This document shows, one piece after another, positions 25,396 to 33,636 of a stretch of DNA of 33,864 nucleotides. Made by a program: the position numbers and the translations under genes. This DNA is from Abditibacteriota bacterium (GTDB lineage: Bacteria; Armatimonadota; UBA5829). The notes beneath the pieces were generated by a model. That model searched no databases. It saw only the letters and a list, made by a program, of their open reading frames with translations, and was not told where the DNA came from. Location: positions 1 to 33,864 of the forward strand of contig JAFSVJ010000056.1 in assembly GCA_017445025.1 (NCBI GenBank), in the 5' to 3' direction. How positions within the stretch are numbered: the stretch's first letter is position 1; each line of letters starts with the position of its first letter.

Positions 25396-25417
25396 TCGGA
25401 AAGCATTGAGTTTTTCT

Positions 25418-25445
25418 AAAAATCCCCACAAAAAAGGGGATTTTT
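25418..25445 (+). terminator. Terminator after the DUF4838 gene
   Basis: A 10-bp stem AAAAATCCCC/GGGGATTTTT with an A-rich 8-base loop (ACAAAAAA). The final T-run is short, as it forms part of the stem. Confidence 0.85.
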
Positions 25446-25451
25446 AAATAT

Positions 25452-25480
25452 TTGTATAAATTTCAATAATATGATATAAT
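25452..25480 (+). promoter_or_regulatory. Promoter of the GH36 gene
   Basis: TTGTAT (25452-25457), a 17-bp spacer and TATAAT (25475-25480), with TGA giving an extended -10. The GH36 gene can thus be transcribed apart from the pilin/DUF4838 unit. No copy of the cassette 2 operator was seen next to it. Confidence 0.7.
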
Positions 25481-25513
25481 ATTTTTAGAAATACAAAGAA
25501 TAAAGGTATTACC

Positions 25514-27913
25514 ATGCAATTTATAGAAGATTTTATTCAAAATCAAGGGGCTTTTTCAAGGGTGCCCGACATAAAGGTTAAGAGCCATGAAGAAGCATTT
25601 AATGTTTTCGGTTATAATTTCCGAGATGACTTTGATCATCCCATAGGGACTCAAACTCAAAGATTTGATACAAGCCTCTACGCTCACGCTCCTTCAAAGA
25701 TTGTCATTGATGTTAAAGACTTTTCAAAAATGTCCTTCTATCCCGGTATTATATTTGTTGACAATGTTCCGAAAGAGGCATGTGTTTTTGATTATCAATT
25801 TACGGTTTTAGGGGACGGAGAAGAGATTTATCTATCTCCCGTTTTGCGTTCTGACAGTGTAAGCCCTTTTGTGGAACTAAACATTCTAAAATACTCTGAA
25901 ATAACTCTTTTAGCAAAATGTTTGGATAATAAAGAGGCGTTTGGAAACATATTCTGGGGAGATTTGTGTTTCACTACCAAGGATGGGGAAAAAGTTTTTG
26001 CGGGAGAGCCGGAGAACAAGAATTTCTTCTCTTTCAAATATAACGGAGTTTCAAGTGACGAGCTTTTGAAAAAGTGGGAAAAGACCTTCAAAATAGTTAA
26101 TTTAGGCCCTGTCACAAGATATGTGACAGAGTGGACAGATCCGGAAACCAAGTTTGTCTGCATTATTGAAATGCATAAGTATGAAGGATTTTCCAACTAT
26201 TGGTGGAACTTAAAATTTGCCAATAGGGGAGATAAAAACTCCTACATTCTTTCCGAAGTAAAATCCATAGATTATGAATTTGAATCTTATAAAGAAACTC
26301 TTGTTAACCACGCCTTAGGTTCCACATTTTCCGCAACTGACTTTCAGTCTGTAACGGAGCCTGTGAAGGATAAGATTCACGTTGCTACCACCGGAGGACG
26401 TTCCAGTGAAGGTGCATGGCCTTACTTCCGAATAGAAAACCCGGGCTCCGGTTATCTCATTGCTATGGGTTGGTCCGGTCAGTGGTATTGTGATTTTATA
26501 AAAACTCCCAAGGGAATTAAGTGTGTGGGTGGTGTGGAAACCTTTGCCTCTCTTCTCTATCCCGGTGAAGAAATTAAAATGGCTTCCATTAATATAATGC
26601 CATATGAAGGCACAACTGAAAAAGCTCACAATGTTTGGAGAGATTTTATTCGTAAATACAACACTCCCGGGGGAGAGGACATTCGTGTTCCCGTATGTGT
26701 AGGTGCTTGGGGAGCTATGTATGCCGATAAACACAGAGAAGCTGTAGATTATGTTGTAGATAAAGAAGTGGGTGTTGATGTTTATTGGATAGATGCGGCT
26801 TGGTATGGTGAACCTGAAGGACACTGTATTACAGCTTGGGAGCCCGGTTGGGGTGAACAGAGAGGAAACTGGTATGAAAACCCGGTTGCATATCCTGAGG
26901 GTTTTGGTCCCGTGACGGATAAAGTTCATGAAAGAGGTTTAAAATTCCTTCTGTGGTTTGAAATGCAGTCAGCTCGTCCTAATACTCAACTGACTAATGA
27001 ACACCCGGACTGGTTTATTAAAAAAGTTATTCGTGAGGGTAAAGAAGAAGATATCATTGATTGGCAATTTAATATAGGTGACGACAAAGCCTGTGATTGG
27101 CTTATAGATTTTATTGATGAAAAGATAAAGAAGTGGAAAATCGACTGGTATAGAGAAGATTTTAACACTAACCCTCTACCTTATTGGCAATATATGGATA
27201 CTCTTGATAGGGACAGAGTGGGAATGACGGAAGTTAAATGTGTTGACAATTATTGGAGATTTTGGGACACTCTTATAAAAAGAAATCCCGGCCTTATGAT
27301 TGATAACTGTGCCAGTGGTGGAAGAAGACTTGATATAGAAATGATAGGCAGAGGAGTTGCCCTTTGGCAAAGCGATTATCAGTGTTATTCCAAGGTGGAT
27401 TATATGGGCATACAGTCACAGAATATGTGTTTGAATTTGTGGTTGCCTTATCATACCGGAGGAAATGTGGCAACGGATAATTGGGGTTATCGTTCTTGCC
27501 TATCCACAGGAACACAGGTTAATCTTATTCCGGGAAATTGGAATGAAGATCACCCCTTGGAATTTTGTGAGGAAAATACAGCTTTTGTTAAAGAAAGGAT
27601 AGAGGAATACAGAGAAATAGAAGATGCCTTTTACGGAGATTATTACACCCACGCCTTTGCGGGTATTGACCACAGGGGCTGGAATGTATATGAAATGGTA
27701 AAGGATGACAGGGGTTTCGTTATGGCTTTCAGAGGTGAGGATTCTGTGTTCAGTGAAGTGTCATTGAAACTAAAAGGAGTTGATCCGGAAAGTGATTATG
27801 AATTCACCGACATGGACACGGGAGCCGTCTTCACCCAAAAAGGCGGAGAGATTTTAAGGATAGTTTCTCAAAAGTCGAAAGAAAGTAGGTTGATAAAGTA
27901 TAGAAAGTTGTAA
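25514..27913 (+). CDS. GH36-type alpha-galactosidase-like glycoside hydrolase
   Basis: The 799-residue protein has no signal peptide and is probably cytoplasmic. An N-terminal beta-supersandwich (~1-370) is followed by a TIM barrel (~385-700) and a C-terminal beta domain. Barrel landmarks of GH36 are present: VYWIDAAWYG near 430, FLLWFEMQ near 480, KIDWYREDFN with D549 as the expected nucleophile, NCASGGRRLDIEMIGRG near 600, and WQSDY with D621 as the expected acid/base. The family releases alpha-galactose from melibiose, raffinose-type sugars and galactomannans; other alpha-glycosides cannot be excluded because the REDFN subgroup is less studied than the KWDMN type. It has its own promoter. 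The C-terminal 66 residues are duplicated in a remnant just downstream, and its stop codon TAA is also the first three bases of a terminal inverted repeat. Confidence 0.88.
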   Translation: MQFIEDFIQNQGAFSRVPDIKVKSHEEAFNVFGYNFRDDFDHPIGTQTQRFDTSLYAHAPSKIVIDVKDFSKMSFYPGIIFVDNVPKEACVFDYQFTVLGDGEEIYLSPVLRSDSVSPFVELNILKYSEITLLAKCLDNKEAFGNIFWGDLCFTTKDGEKVFAGEPENKNFFSFKYNGVSSDELLKKWEKTFKIVNLGPVTRYVTEWTDPETKFVCIIEMHKYEGFSNYWWNLKFANRGDKNSYILSEVKSIDYEFESYKETLVNHALGSTFSATDFQSVTEPVKDKIHVATTGGRSSEGAWPYFRIENPGSGYLIAMGWSGQWYCDFIKTPKGIKCVGGVETFASLLYPGEEIKMASINIMPYEGTTEKAHNVWRDFIRKYNTPGGEDIRVPVCVGAWGAMYADKHREAVDYVVDKEVGVDVYWIDAAWYGEPEGHCITAWEPGWGEQRGNWYENPVAYPEGFGPVTDKVHERGLKFLLWFEMQSARPNTQLTNEHPDWFIKKVIREGKEEDIIDWQFNIGDDKACDWLIDFIDEKIKKWKIDWYREDFNTNPLPYWQYMDTLDRDRVGMTEVKCVDNYWRFWDTLIKRNPGLMIDNCASGGRRLDIEMIGRGVALWQSDYQCYSKVDYMGIQSQNMCLNLWLPYHTGGNVATDNWGYRSCLSTGTQVNLIPGNWNEDHPLEFCEENTAFVKERIEEYREIEDAFYGDYYTHAFAGIDHRGWNVYEMVKDDRGFVMAFRGEDSVFSEVSLKLKGVDPESDYEFTDMDTGAVFTQKGGEILRIVSQKSKESRLIKYRKL

Positions 27914-28127
27914 ATATAAAATCACAAATCCCTAAAAATTTTCTAATTTTTTGCTTAACGAAATAACTATTGACTTATCTTCTTGACATTCGTTCGTCTT
28001 GAAACAAAATCCTAATGGCGTTCGCCTTATGCTTTTGTCCCAATACTCACTCTTTACAGTCGATGACGTCAATACGTTATTTCTTGCAAAAAATTGATTA
28101 TTTTTGTCCTTTGTGATTTTATATTTA
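27911..28127. mobile_element. 217-bp MITE-like element with 18-bp terminal inverted repeats
   Basis: TAAATATAAAATCACAAA (27911-27928) is the exact reverse complement of 28110-28127. The interior has no coding potential but contains further inverted segments, for example GGCG-TT-CGCC near 28020 inside a longer imperfect ACAAAA.../...TTTTGT stem. This is the structure of a non-autonomous miniature element. Its left border coincides with the stop codon of the GH36 gene and its right border with the first base of homology in the GH36 remnant. No target-site duplication is evident, as expected if a deletion or recombination occurred at the element. Confidence 0.75.
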
Positions 28128-28328
28128 GGCTTCGTTATGGGTTTCAGAGGTGAGGATTCTGTGTTCAGTGAAGTGTCATTGAAACTAAAGGGATTAGATC
28201 CCCAAAGTGACTATGAAATAACCGATAAAGATACAGGGAAGGTCTTTGTTCAAAAAGGAAGTGATATGTTAAAGATTAAATCCCAAAAGCCTCGTGACAG
28301 CAGGCTTATTACTTACAGAAAATTATAA
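28128..28328 (+). pseudogene. C-terminal remnant of a second GH36 gene
   Basis: These 201 bp align without a gap to the last 201 bp of the intact GH36 gene (27713-27913), including the stop codon. Forty-eight consecutive bases are identical (28142-28189 against 27727-27774). Downstream of that the two differ at many codons, with conservative protein changes (for example GVDPESDYEF against GLDPQSDYEI; both end SRLI-YRKL). The divergence with a maintained reading frame suggests the remains of a once functional paralogue and not a fresh duplication. The 5' part of this gene is missing and replaced by the inverted-repeat element. An open frame extends upstream to 28104, but that part is element sequence and lacks a good ribosome binding site. 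Confidence 0.88.
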
Positions 28329-28349
28329 AGGGCATTAGCCCTTTTTTTT
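28327..28349 (+). terminator. Terminator after the GH36 remnant
   Basis: A 7-bp stem AAAGGGC/GCCCTTT with loop ATTA and a T-run to 28349. It directly follows the remnant's stop codon and now serves as the only visible terminator for the GH36 transcript. Confidence 0.9.
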
Positions 28350-28392
28350 ATTATTATATAATTGCTTATGAGTGGAAAAAAAGTCAAAAATG

Positions 28393-28401
28393 TGGTATAA
28401 T
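28393..28401 (+). promoter_or_regulatory. Extended -10 promoter of the hisG-ruvAB operon
   Basis: TGGTATAAT with a consensus -10 at 28396-28401. No convincing -35 hexamer is seen 16-18 bp upstream. The predicted leader of about 40 bases carries GGAGAG (28438-28443) before the TTG start of hisG. Confidence 0.75.
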
Positions 28402-28449
28402 AATTATGTGTAAGTTGTAAGTGTAATAATATTATATGGAGAGAGAAAA

Positions 28450-29316
28450 TTGGTTAAGATTGCAGTGCCAAAGGGTTCCTTACAGGAATCAACCTTTGCT
28501 TTATTTAAAAAAGCCGGGTGGAACTTTTCTGTTTCTTCCCGCTCATATACACCCACCGTTGACGATGACGAATTGGAAGCTATTTTGCTCAGAGCTCAAG
28601 AGATACCCAGATATGTGGAAATGGGAGTTATTGATTTTGGTATCACAGGCTATGACAATGTTTGTGAATGTAATGCAGACGTGGTTGAAGTTTGTGAACT
28701 TATCTACTCAAAAGCTACCAGCAAGCCCTATAAATGGGTTCTTGCAGCTCCAAAGGATGGAGAAATTAAATGTGCTCAAGATCTTGAGGGTAAGAGAGTT
28801 GCCACAGAGCTTATGAACGTGACCAAGAGATATTTTAAGGACAAAGGGGTTAATGTTTCAGTAGAATATTCCATGGGGGCAACAGAAGTTAAGGTGCCTA
28901 ATCTTGTGGACGCTGTTGTGGAAGGAACAGAAACAGGCTCAACTCTAAAAGCTCACAACTTAGCTATTTTAGATGAGATTTTGGTGTCCACCACACGTCT
29001 TATTTGTAATAAAGAAGCCTGGGCAGTGCCTGAAAAGAGAGAAAAAATAGAAAATATAGCTATGATGCTTAAGGCTGCCTTGGAAGCAGAAACCTTGGTG
29101 GGACTTAAAATGAATGTGGAAAAGAAGGACTTAAAAGAAGTTTTGTTAATTTTGCCTTCATTAAAGAACCCTACAATTAATAATTTAAGTGATGACAGTG
29201 GTGTGGCTATTGAAATCATAGTAGACCACAAAAAAGTCCGTGATCTGATTCCTGCTTTAAAGAGAGCAGGTGCCAGCGGAATTGTGGAATACCCATTAAG
29301 TAAAGTAATATATTAA
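28450..29316 (+). CDS. hisG: ATP phosphoribosyltransferase, long form (HisG)
   Basis: The 288-residue enzyme catalyses the first step of histidine synthesis, condensing ATP with phosphoribosyl pyrophosphate. The length and the C-terminal ~75-residue ferredoxin-like regulatory domain (from ~213, ending LKRAGASGIVEYPLSKVI) identify the long, histidine-inhibited, HisZ-independent form. Family landmarks are present: IAVPKGSLQE at the N-terminus, DFGITGYDNV (~70), GKRVATELMNVTKRYF (~115) and the PRPP loop region DAVVEGTETGSTLKAH (~155-170). Translation starts at TTG (28450), which yields MVKIAVPKGSL; GGAGAG lies upstream. The gene is alone among his genes here and stands one base before ruvA, an unusual operon partner. 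Confidence 0.96.
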   Translation: MVKIAVPKGSLQESTFALFKKAGWNFSVSSRSYTPTVDDDELEAILLRAQEIPRYVEMGVIDFGITGYDNVCECNADVVEVCELIYSKATSKPYKWVLAAPKDGEIKCAQDLEGKRVATELMNVTKRYFKDKGVNVSVEYSMGATEVKVPNLVDAVVEGTETGSTLKAHNLAILDEILVSTTRLICNKEAWAVPEKREKIENIAMMLKAALEAETLVGLKMNVEKKDLKEVLLILPSLKNPTINNLSDDSGVAIEIIVDHKKVRDLIPALKRAGASGIVEYPLSKVIY

Positions 29317-29317
29317 T

Positions 29318-29908
29318 ATGATAGGTTATTTAAACGGAACAGTAATCCTTCAAGAAGAGGATTTTATTATTGTAAATGTTAATGGAGTGGGGTATAAGGT
29401 TTTTGTCCCAAAGGCTGACCGTATTTTAGGACAGAATATAGAACTCTTTGTCACCACATTCTTTAAAGAAAAAGAAGAAAATATAATATTATTCGGTTTT
29501 TCCACAAGATTTGACCAGCAAGTTTTTGAGATTTTGTGTGAGGCCAACGGTCTTGGCCCCAAAACTGCCTTGAAGTTTTTGTCTTCCATGACGGGACAGG
29601 AAATAGCAAATGCCATGGTGACCGGAAATGAAATGCTTCTTACCACCATTCCCGGAGTCAGCTCCAAAAAGGCTCAAAAGTATATTCTTGAGCTTAAGGA
29701 TAAGTTTGCTGCTTTACCTGTGGATATTACCCTAAAAACAGGGCCCGTTGCCACATTTAAGTTGGATGCAGTGGACGCTCTTGTGGCTCTCGGATATAGC
29801 AGAATTCCTGCCCAGAGAGCAGTGGACCAAGTTGTTTCCGAAAGTGATTTGAAAGATGTTAACAAGATAATAACAAAAGCATTATCTTTATTAAGTAAGA
29901 ATTTATAG
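29318..29908 (+). CDS. ruvA: Holliday junction branch migration protein RuvA
   Basis: The 196-residue protein shows the three RuvA domains. The N-terminal OB fold (~1-62) has MIGYLNGTV and [11 protein letters not shown]. The middle helix-hairpin-helix domain (~65-135) has [17 protein letters not shown] and [22 protein letters not shown] short C-terminal RuvB-contacting domain (~148-196) has [19 protein letters not shown]. It binds the four-way DNA junction and loads the RuvB motor. The start lies one base after the hisG stop and the stop lies 7 bp before ruvB, so the three are one transcript. RuvC is not in the window. Confidence 0.96.
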   Translation: MIGYLNGTVILQEEDFIIVNVNGVGYKVFVPKADRILGQNIELFVTTFFKEKEENIILFGFSTRFDQQVFEILCEANGLGPKTALKFLSSMTGQEIANAMVTGNEMLLTTIPGVSSKKAQKYILELKDKFAALPVDITLKTGPVATFKLDAVDALVALGYSRIPAQRAVDQVVSESDLKDVNKIITKALSLLSKNL

Positions 29909-29915
29909 GTATATT

Positions 29916-30941
29916 TTGAAAGAAGAAGAAAGAATTGTCACTCCCTATATAATGCCGGAGGATACAGAATATTCCCTTCGTCCTCGTCGTTTCAGTGAAC
30001 TTATAGGAAGAGATAAAATAGTATCAAATTTACAGATATATATTGAAGCTGCAAAGTCAAGAGGGGAATCTCTTGACCACGTTTTGTTATACGGACCTCC
30101 GGGACTTGGAAAGACTACTCTTGCTCTTATTATTGCCAACGAAATGGAAGTCCCTTTAAAATCTACCTCAGGACCTGCCATAGAAAAGCCGGGAGACCTT
30201 GCCGCTATCCTAACCAATCTTGAGCCAAACAGTGTCTTATTTATAGACGAAATTCATAGGCTTAACAGAAGTGTGGAAGAAATTCTCTATCCCGCTATGG
30301 AAGATTATCAACTGGATATTATTGTGGGTAACGGACCCAGTGCAAGGACTCTTAAAATAGACCTGCCTAAATTTACACTTGTGGGAGCTACCACAAGAGC
30401 GGGAATGATTTCTGCTCCTTTGAGAGGCAGATTTGGAATAAGTCATATATTTGATTTTTATGATGTGGATAGTTTGGCAACCATTGTGACAATGTATTGC
30501 GAAAAATTAGGTGTAAAGATAGACAAAGACGGTGCTGCCGAGATAGCTTCCCGTAGCAGAGGCACTCCGAGAATAGCTATAAGAACTTTAAAAAGAGTTA
30601 GAGATTTCGCACAGGTTAAAGGTGACGGTGTAATTAATCTTGAAATAGCAAGAGAAGGTCTTAAAAGATTGGAAATAGACGAAGAGGGCCTTGACGAGGG
30701 AGACAGAAAGCTTCTCGATATTATAATAAACAAGTTTAACGGCGGACCCGTGGGGCTTAATACTCTTGCTTCCGCTATTGGTGAAGAGCCGGATACAATA
30801 GAAGATGCTCACGAGCCTTACCTTATTCAAAAAGGTTATATTCAAAGAACTGCAAGAGGAAGAGTTGCAACAAAGTTGGCATACAACCATTTGGGAGTGG
30901 CTGTGCCGAGAGAACTTTCCTTGTTTGATGATAATCCTTAG
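29916..30941 (+). CDS. ruvB: Holliday junction branch migration helicase RuvB
   Basis: The 341-residue AAA+ ATPase drives branch migration with RuvA. Walker A is GPPGLGKT (60-67), Walker B is FIDEIH (D111-E112), and sensor 1 is in LVGATTRAG. The pore and junction segment [10 protein letters not shown] and the sensor 2 region [18 protein letters not shown] follow. The C-terminal winged helix includes [34 protein letters not shown] and RGRVAT. Translation begins at TTG (29916), 7 bp after ruvA; no Shine-Dalgarno sequence stands out, so coupled translation is likely. In the sensor 2 segment the usual RIANRLLRR reads RIAIRTLKR, a small departure that does not remove the arginine. Confidence 0.97.
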   Translation: MKEEERIVTPYIMPEDTEYSLRPRRFSELIGRDKIVSNLQIYIEAAKSRGESLDHVLLYGPPGLGKTTLALIIANEMEVPLKSTSGPAIEKPGDLAAILTNLEPNSVLFIDEIHRLNRSVEEILYPAMEDYQLDIIVGNGPSARTLKIDLPKFTLVGATTRAGMISAPLRGRFGISHIFDFYDVDSLATIVTMYCEKLGVKIDKDGAAEIASRSRGTPRIAIRTLKRVRDFAQVKGDGVINLEIAREGLKRLEIDEEGLDEGDRKLLDIIINKFNGGPVGLNTLASAIGEEPDTIEDAHEPYLIQKGYIQRTARGRVATKLAYNHLGVAVPRELSLFDDNP

Positions 30942-30952
30942 GGAGATTGATT

Positions 30953-32128
30953 ATGTATAATATGGATACGGAACAGGGGCAGATGATGTCTTTCCTTTGG
31001 GAAATGCTCTTAGAGGGTGAATACTCTGATGCAGCAACCTTAGCAAAGCAAATGCTCTTAGATGACCCAAATAATAAAGAAGCCATAAGTGTTCTTGCTG
31101 TGGTATACGAAAGAATGGCAGACGCCTCACGAGATGGGGGAGATGAAGAAAACGAAAAGGAATTTTTGCGAAAATCCCTGTCTGCTTATCTTAAACTTTT
31201 GGCTTTGGATCCGGACTCTGTTGCGGAGAAAATAAAAGCGGATAAAATAAGAAGAAGGCTTAATGGTGACCCTAAGGAGCTTAACGAAGATTATCTCAAA
31301 ACCAAGTGGTCGGATATTAAGGAAAAACTAAAAGTCTTCTATAATGAAAAATTAGCGGATTACCCTGTGGCAAAGTGGCTTAAGGTAGCCATTGTTGTGG
31401 TGCCTGTTCTTATTTTAGCTTTTGTGGGTATAGGTCTCTATGCCAAATACAACAGAGAAATACAAGAAATTGAAAATACTCCTCGGAGCACAGAATTTTC
31501 ACAAAATTCTAACTTAAACCCAGCATATCAAGACAATATAGGCACATACCAAGGTCCTACGGACAATATTTATATAGAAAACGATAATGCCAAGGCTGAG
31601 AGAGCTGAAAAGGAACTTGAAGAGCAGTATAATAGACAATTAGCTCAAACTCCTCCCGCTCAAACCGGTGTGGTTCGTTCCACTCCGGAGCGCAGAATAG
31701 CCCATGGTTCAAGTCAGAATAATAACTATTCCGCATATGATCAGAACCAAATACAATCCCCCAATCAAGGTGTAAAACCTTTAAAATTACCTTGGACAGA
31801 ATTGGAACTGAAACAAACGGAAGGTTCTTCCTCCGAAAAGGATAAGGCTGACTCAAACATAAATACAGATTTGAGTGATAAGAGTAAATCCGGGGAGCGA
31901 GTGGTTTCCTCTCCCACTCCAAAATCTACTTCTTCCGCCACAATGAAAAGGGCTGACGCACTTCTTGATAAGGCTTTAAAGGAACAGAACAGCGGAAACA
32001 GGGAAGAGGCTGTTCGTGCCGCCAAGGAAGCCAAAAGTTTATATAATGAAGAAATACAAACAGGCTCAAGTTCCAGACGAGCTCGGGCAAATATAGAAAC
32101 CGCAGATACGATTATAGGTAATAATTAA
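30953..32128 (+). CDS. Single-pass membrane protein with TPR-like N-terminal domain
   Basis: The start is placed at ATG 30953 because GGGAG (30941-30945) is correctly spaced for it; an in-frame TTG at 30947 is too close. The 391-residue product has a cytoplasmic TPR-like helical region (~5-90: EGEYSDAATLAKQMLLDDPN, then KEAISVLAVVYERMAD and SLSAYLKLLALDPDS). A single membrane helix spans ~143-165 (VAIVVVPVLILAFVGIGLYA). The long outer part is low-complexity, rich in Gln, Asn, Ser and Pro, and ends with a second TPR-like helical pair (~335-391, DALLDKALKEQNSGNREEAV). Topology is probably N-in. The family is not recognised. It follows ruvB by 11 bp and overlaps the next gene by one base, so it likely works with the exported TPR protein. 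Confidence 0.8.
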   Translation: MYNMDTEQGQMMSFLWEMLLEGEYSDAATLAKQMLLDDPNNKEAISVLAVVYERMADASRDGGDEENEKEFLRKSLSAYLKLLALDPDSVAEKIKADKIRRRLNGDPKELNEDYLKTKWSDIKEKLKVFYNEKLADYPVAKWLKVAIVVVPVLILAFVGIGLYAKYNREIQEIENTPRSTEFSQNSNLNPAYQDNIGTYQGPTDNIYIENDNAKAERAEKELEEQYNRQLAQTPPAQTGVVRSTPERRIAHGSSQNNNYSAYDQNQIQSPNQGVKPLKLPWTELELKQTEGSSSEKDKADSNINTDLSDKSKSGERVVSSPTPKSTSSATMKRADALLDKALKEQNSGNREEAVRAAKEAKSLYNEEIQTGSSSRRARANIETADTIIGNN

Positions 32129-33636
32129 TGAAAAGATTTTTTGCTATAATAATATTTACACTCCTCACAGTATGTGTCTTTGGTGAGGATATGCCCCTGT
32201 GTTTAATATATCCCGGAGAACTTTTGGGGGAAGCCACAGAGGAAGACCAAAAACTTGTCATTGATACACTTAAAACTTATCTCAACAAAAGTGATAAGGT
32301 GGAGTCTATTGTCTATAGTGTGGAGATGCCCAGCGTCCTTCTCCTTGTTAAGGAAGAAAAACTGACTTCCGAGGAGACTTCTCTTTCCGCTTCCATTGAT
32401 GAAAAGATTAAAGTGGGTAAAACCTTAGGTTATAACTTTGTTTTCTTGCCGGAGATTAACAGGGATACTCAAGTTTTTGAGGTAAACCTAAATGTTTACG
32501 ATCTTCAAAAGAATACTATGGCTTCCTATGGTGCCACTACCAGAAGTAACGGAAAGAGTTTTGCCGCCGATGTGAACAGTGCCATGAGTGGTATAACTAT
32601 TCAAGTTTTAAAAGATATATTCAATGAAACTCCTTCCTTTAATTCCAAGAAAGATGAAGAAAATCGAAAAGAAGAGCAAATAGACCTGACAGAACTTAGT
32701 GCCAAGGATTTGGTAAAGTTAGGAGATAAGGAATTAAAGAAAGAAAATATTACCCAAGCGATTTTTATTTATACAAAAGCCATTGACAAAGATCCGGATA
32801 ATCCGGAACTTCGCCTTAAACTTGCCGACGCTTATTTTAAGAAGCAAATGTATAAGGACGCTCTCGATCAATATTATAATGCCATAAATATGGGTTATAG
32901 GGGAGAGGATACTTATAAACTCAAACAAAAGTATGAGTCAAGGGTTCGAGCCGACGATTATGTAAAACCTGTGGAAGAGATAAAGCAAGAAATAGCTCAG
33001 AAGGAAGGGGATGTGGTTCTTTCTCCTCCTAAGCTTACCAGTCCCGCAAGTGAATTTAACAAACAAATAGAAAGTGCTCTTGTAATAGGTGACAACCTTT
33101 GGAAAAGCGGAAAGACTGAAGAAGCTCTGAAAGCCTATACGGAAATAATTCAGAAATATCCTTTTGATTACAGAGCTTACGAGAGAATGTGTATTGTATA
33201 TGCTAACGAAACTCGTTTTTCCGACAGTGCCGGGGTTTTGAGAGTTTTGCAAGACAGAAAAATAGATTACAGTAATGTGGCAGTTGTGGGCAGAGTAAAT
33301 ACTCTATCTGCCATTATTAGTGCCTATTATGTGAGAATGATAGGGGACCTTAAAGGTATTAAGGAATATATTCTTGCCAATGAAGGGAATCAAGATTTGT
33401 TGGTGGAATTAAAAATCAAAAGTGATAAGATTTACGAAAGCATGGAACTTATCAATACTATGGGACGTCAAAGCAATTCATATTTATTGACTAACCTAAA
33501 ACTAACGGGAAACTTGATTAATTCCGCCATTTCTTCTTTGATGGATTTTGTGGAAGTAGGTGACCTTGATGCTGTAAATTCTGCGGACAATTTCCTTAAC
33601 CAAGCGGAAATCAGAACGAAACAGATAAAGTATTAG
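32128..33636 (+). CDS. Exported TPR-repeat protein
   Basis: The 502-residue protein has a signal peptide (~1-19, ending CVFGED; no lipobox). Residues ~25-175 form an alpha/beta region resembling the peptidoglycan- or lipoprotein-linked nucleoside-binding-like folds of other exported TPR proteins (GEATEEDQKLVIDTLKTYL, LGYNFVFLPEI, NLNVYDLQ), not assigned. Two TPR units follow at ~190-257 (LVKLGDKELKKENITQAIFI, AIDKDPDNPELRLKLADAYF), then a charged linker, a third TPR at ~315-370 (GKTEEALKAYTEIIQKYP), and a helical C-terminus. The ATG overlaps the stop of the preceding gene (TAATG), the signature of translational coupling. The pair may form a scaffold across the membrane; a role in envelope assembly or pilus/secretion is possible but not shown. 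Confidence 0.8.
   Translation: MKRFFAIIIFTLLTVCVFGEDMPLCLIYPGELLGEATEEDQKLVIDTLKTYLNKSDKVESIVYSVEMPSVLLLVKEEKLTSEETSLSASIDEKIKVGKTLGYNFVFLPEINRDTQVFEVNLNVYDLQKNTMASYGATTRSNGKSFAADVNSAMSGITIQVLKDIFNETPSFNSKKDEENRKEEQIDLTELSAKDLVKLGDKELKKENITQAIFIYTKAIDKDPDNPELRLKLADAYFKKQMYKDALDQYYNAINMGYRGEDTYKLKQKYESRVRADDYVKPVEEIKQEIAQKEGDVVLSPPKLTSPASEFNKQIESALVIGDNLWKSGKTEEALKAYTEIIQKYPFDYRAYERMCIVYANETRFSDSAGVLRVLQDRKIDYSNVAVVGRVNTLSAIISAYYVRMIGDLKGIKEYILANEGNQDLLVELKIKSDKIYESMELINTMGRQSNSYLLTNLKLTGNLINSAISSLMDFVEVGDLDAVNSADNFLNQAEIRTKQIKY

Noticed and set aside
26315..26929. 204-residue open frame on the minus strand
   Set aside because: It lies wholly inside the well-supported GH36 gene, lacks a recognisable family and looks like a codon-bias shadow.
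28104..28127. Start of a small protein gene before the GH36 remnant
   Set aside because: The sequence belongs to the inverted-repeat element and shows no ribosome binding site; the remainder is the tail of a larger enzyme.
28436..28816. 126-residue open frame starting with ATG upstream of hisG
   Set aside because: It is out of frame with hisG, overlaps it almost fully and has no recognisable content; the conserved hisG frame starts at TTG 28450.
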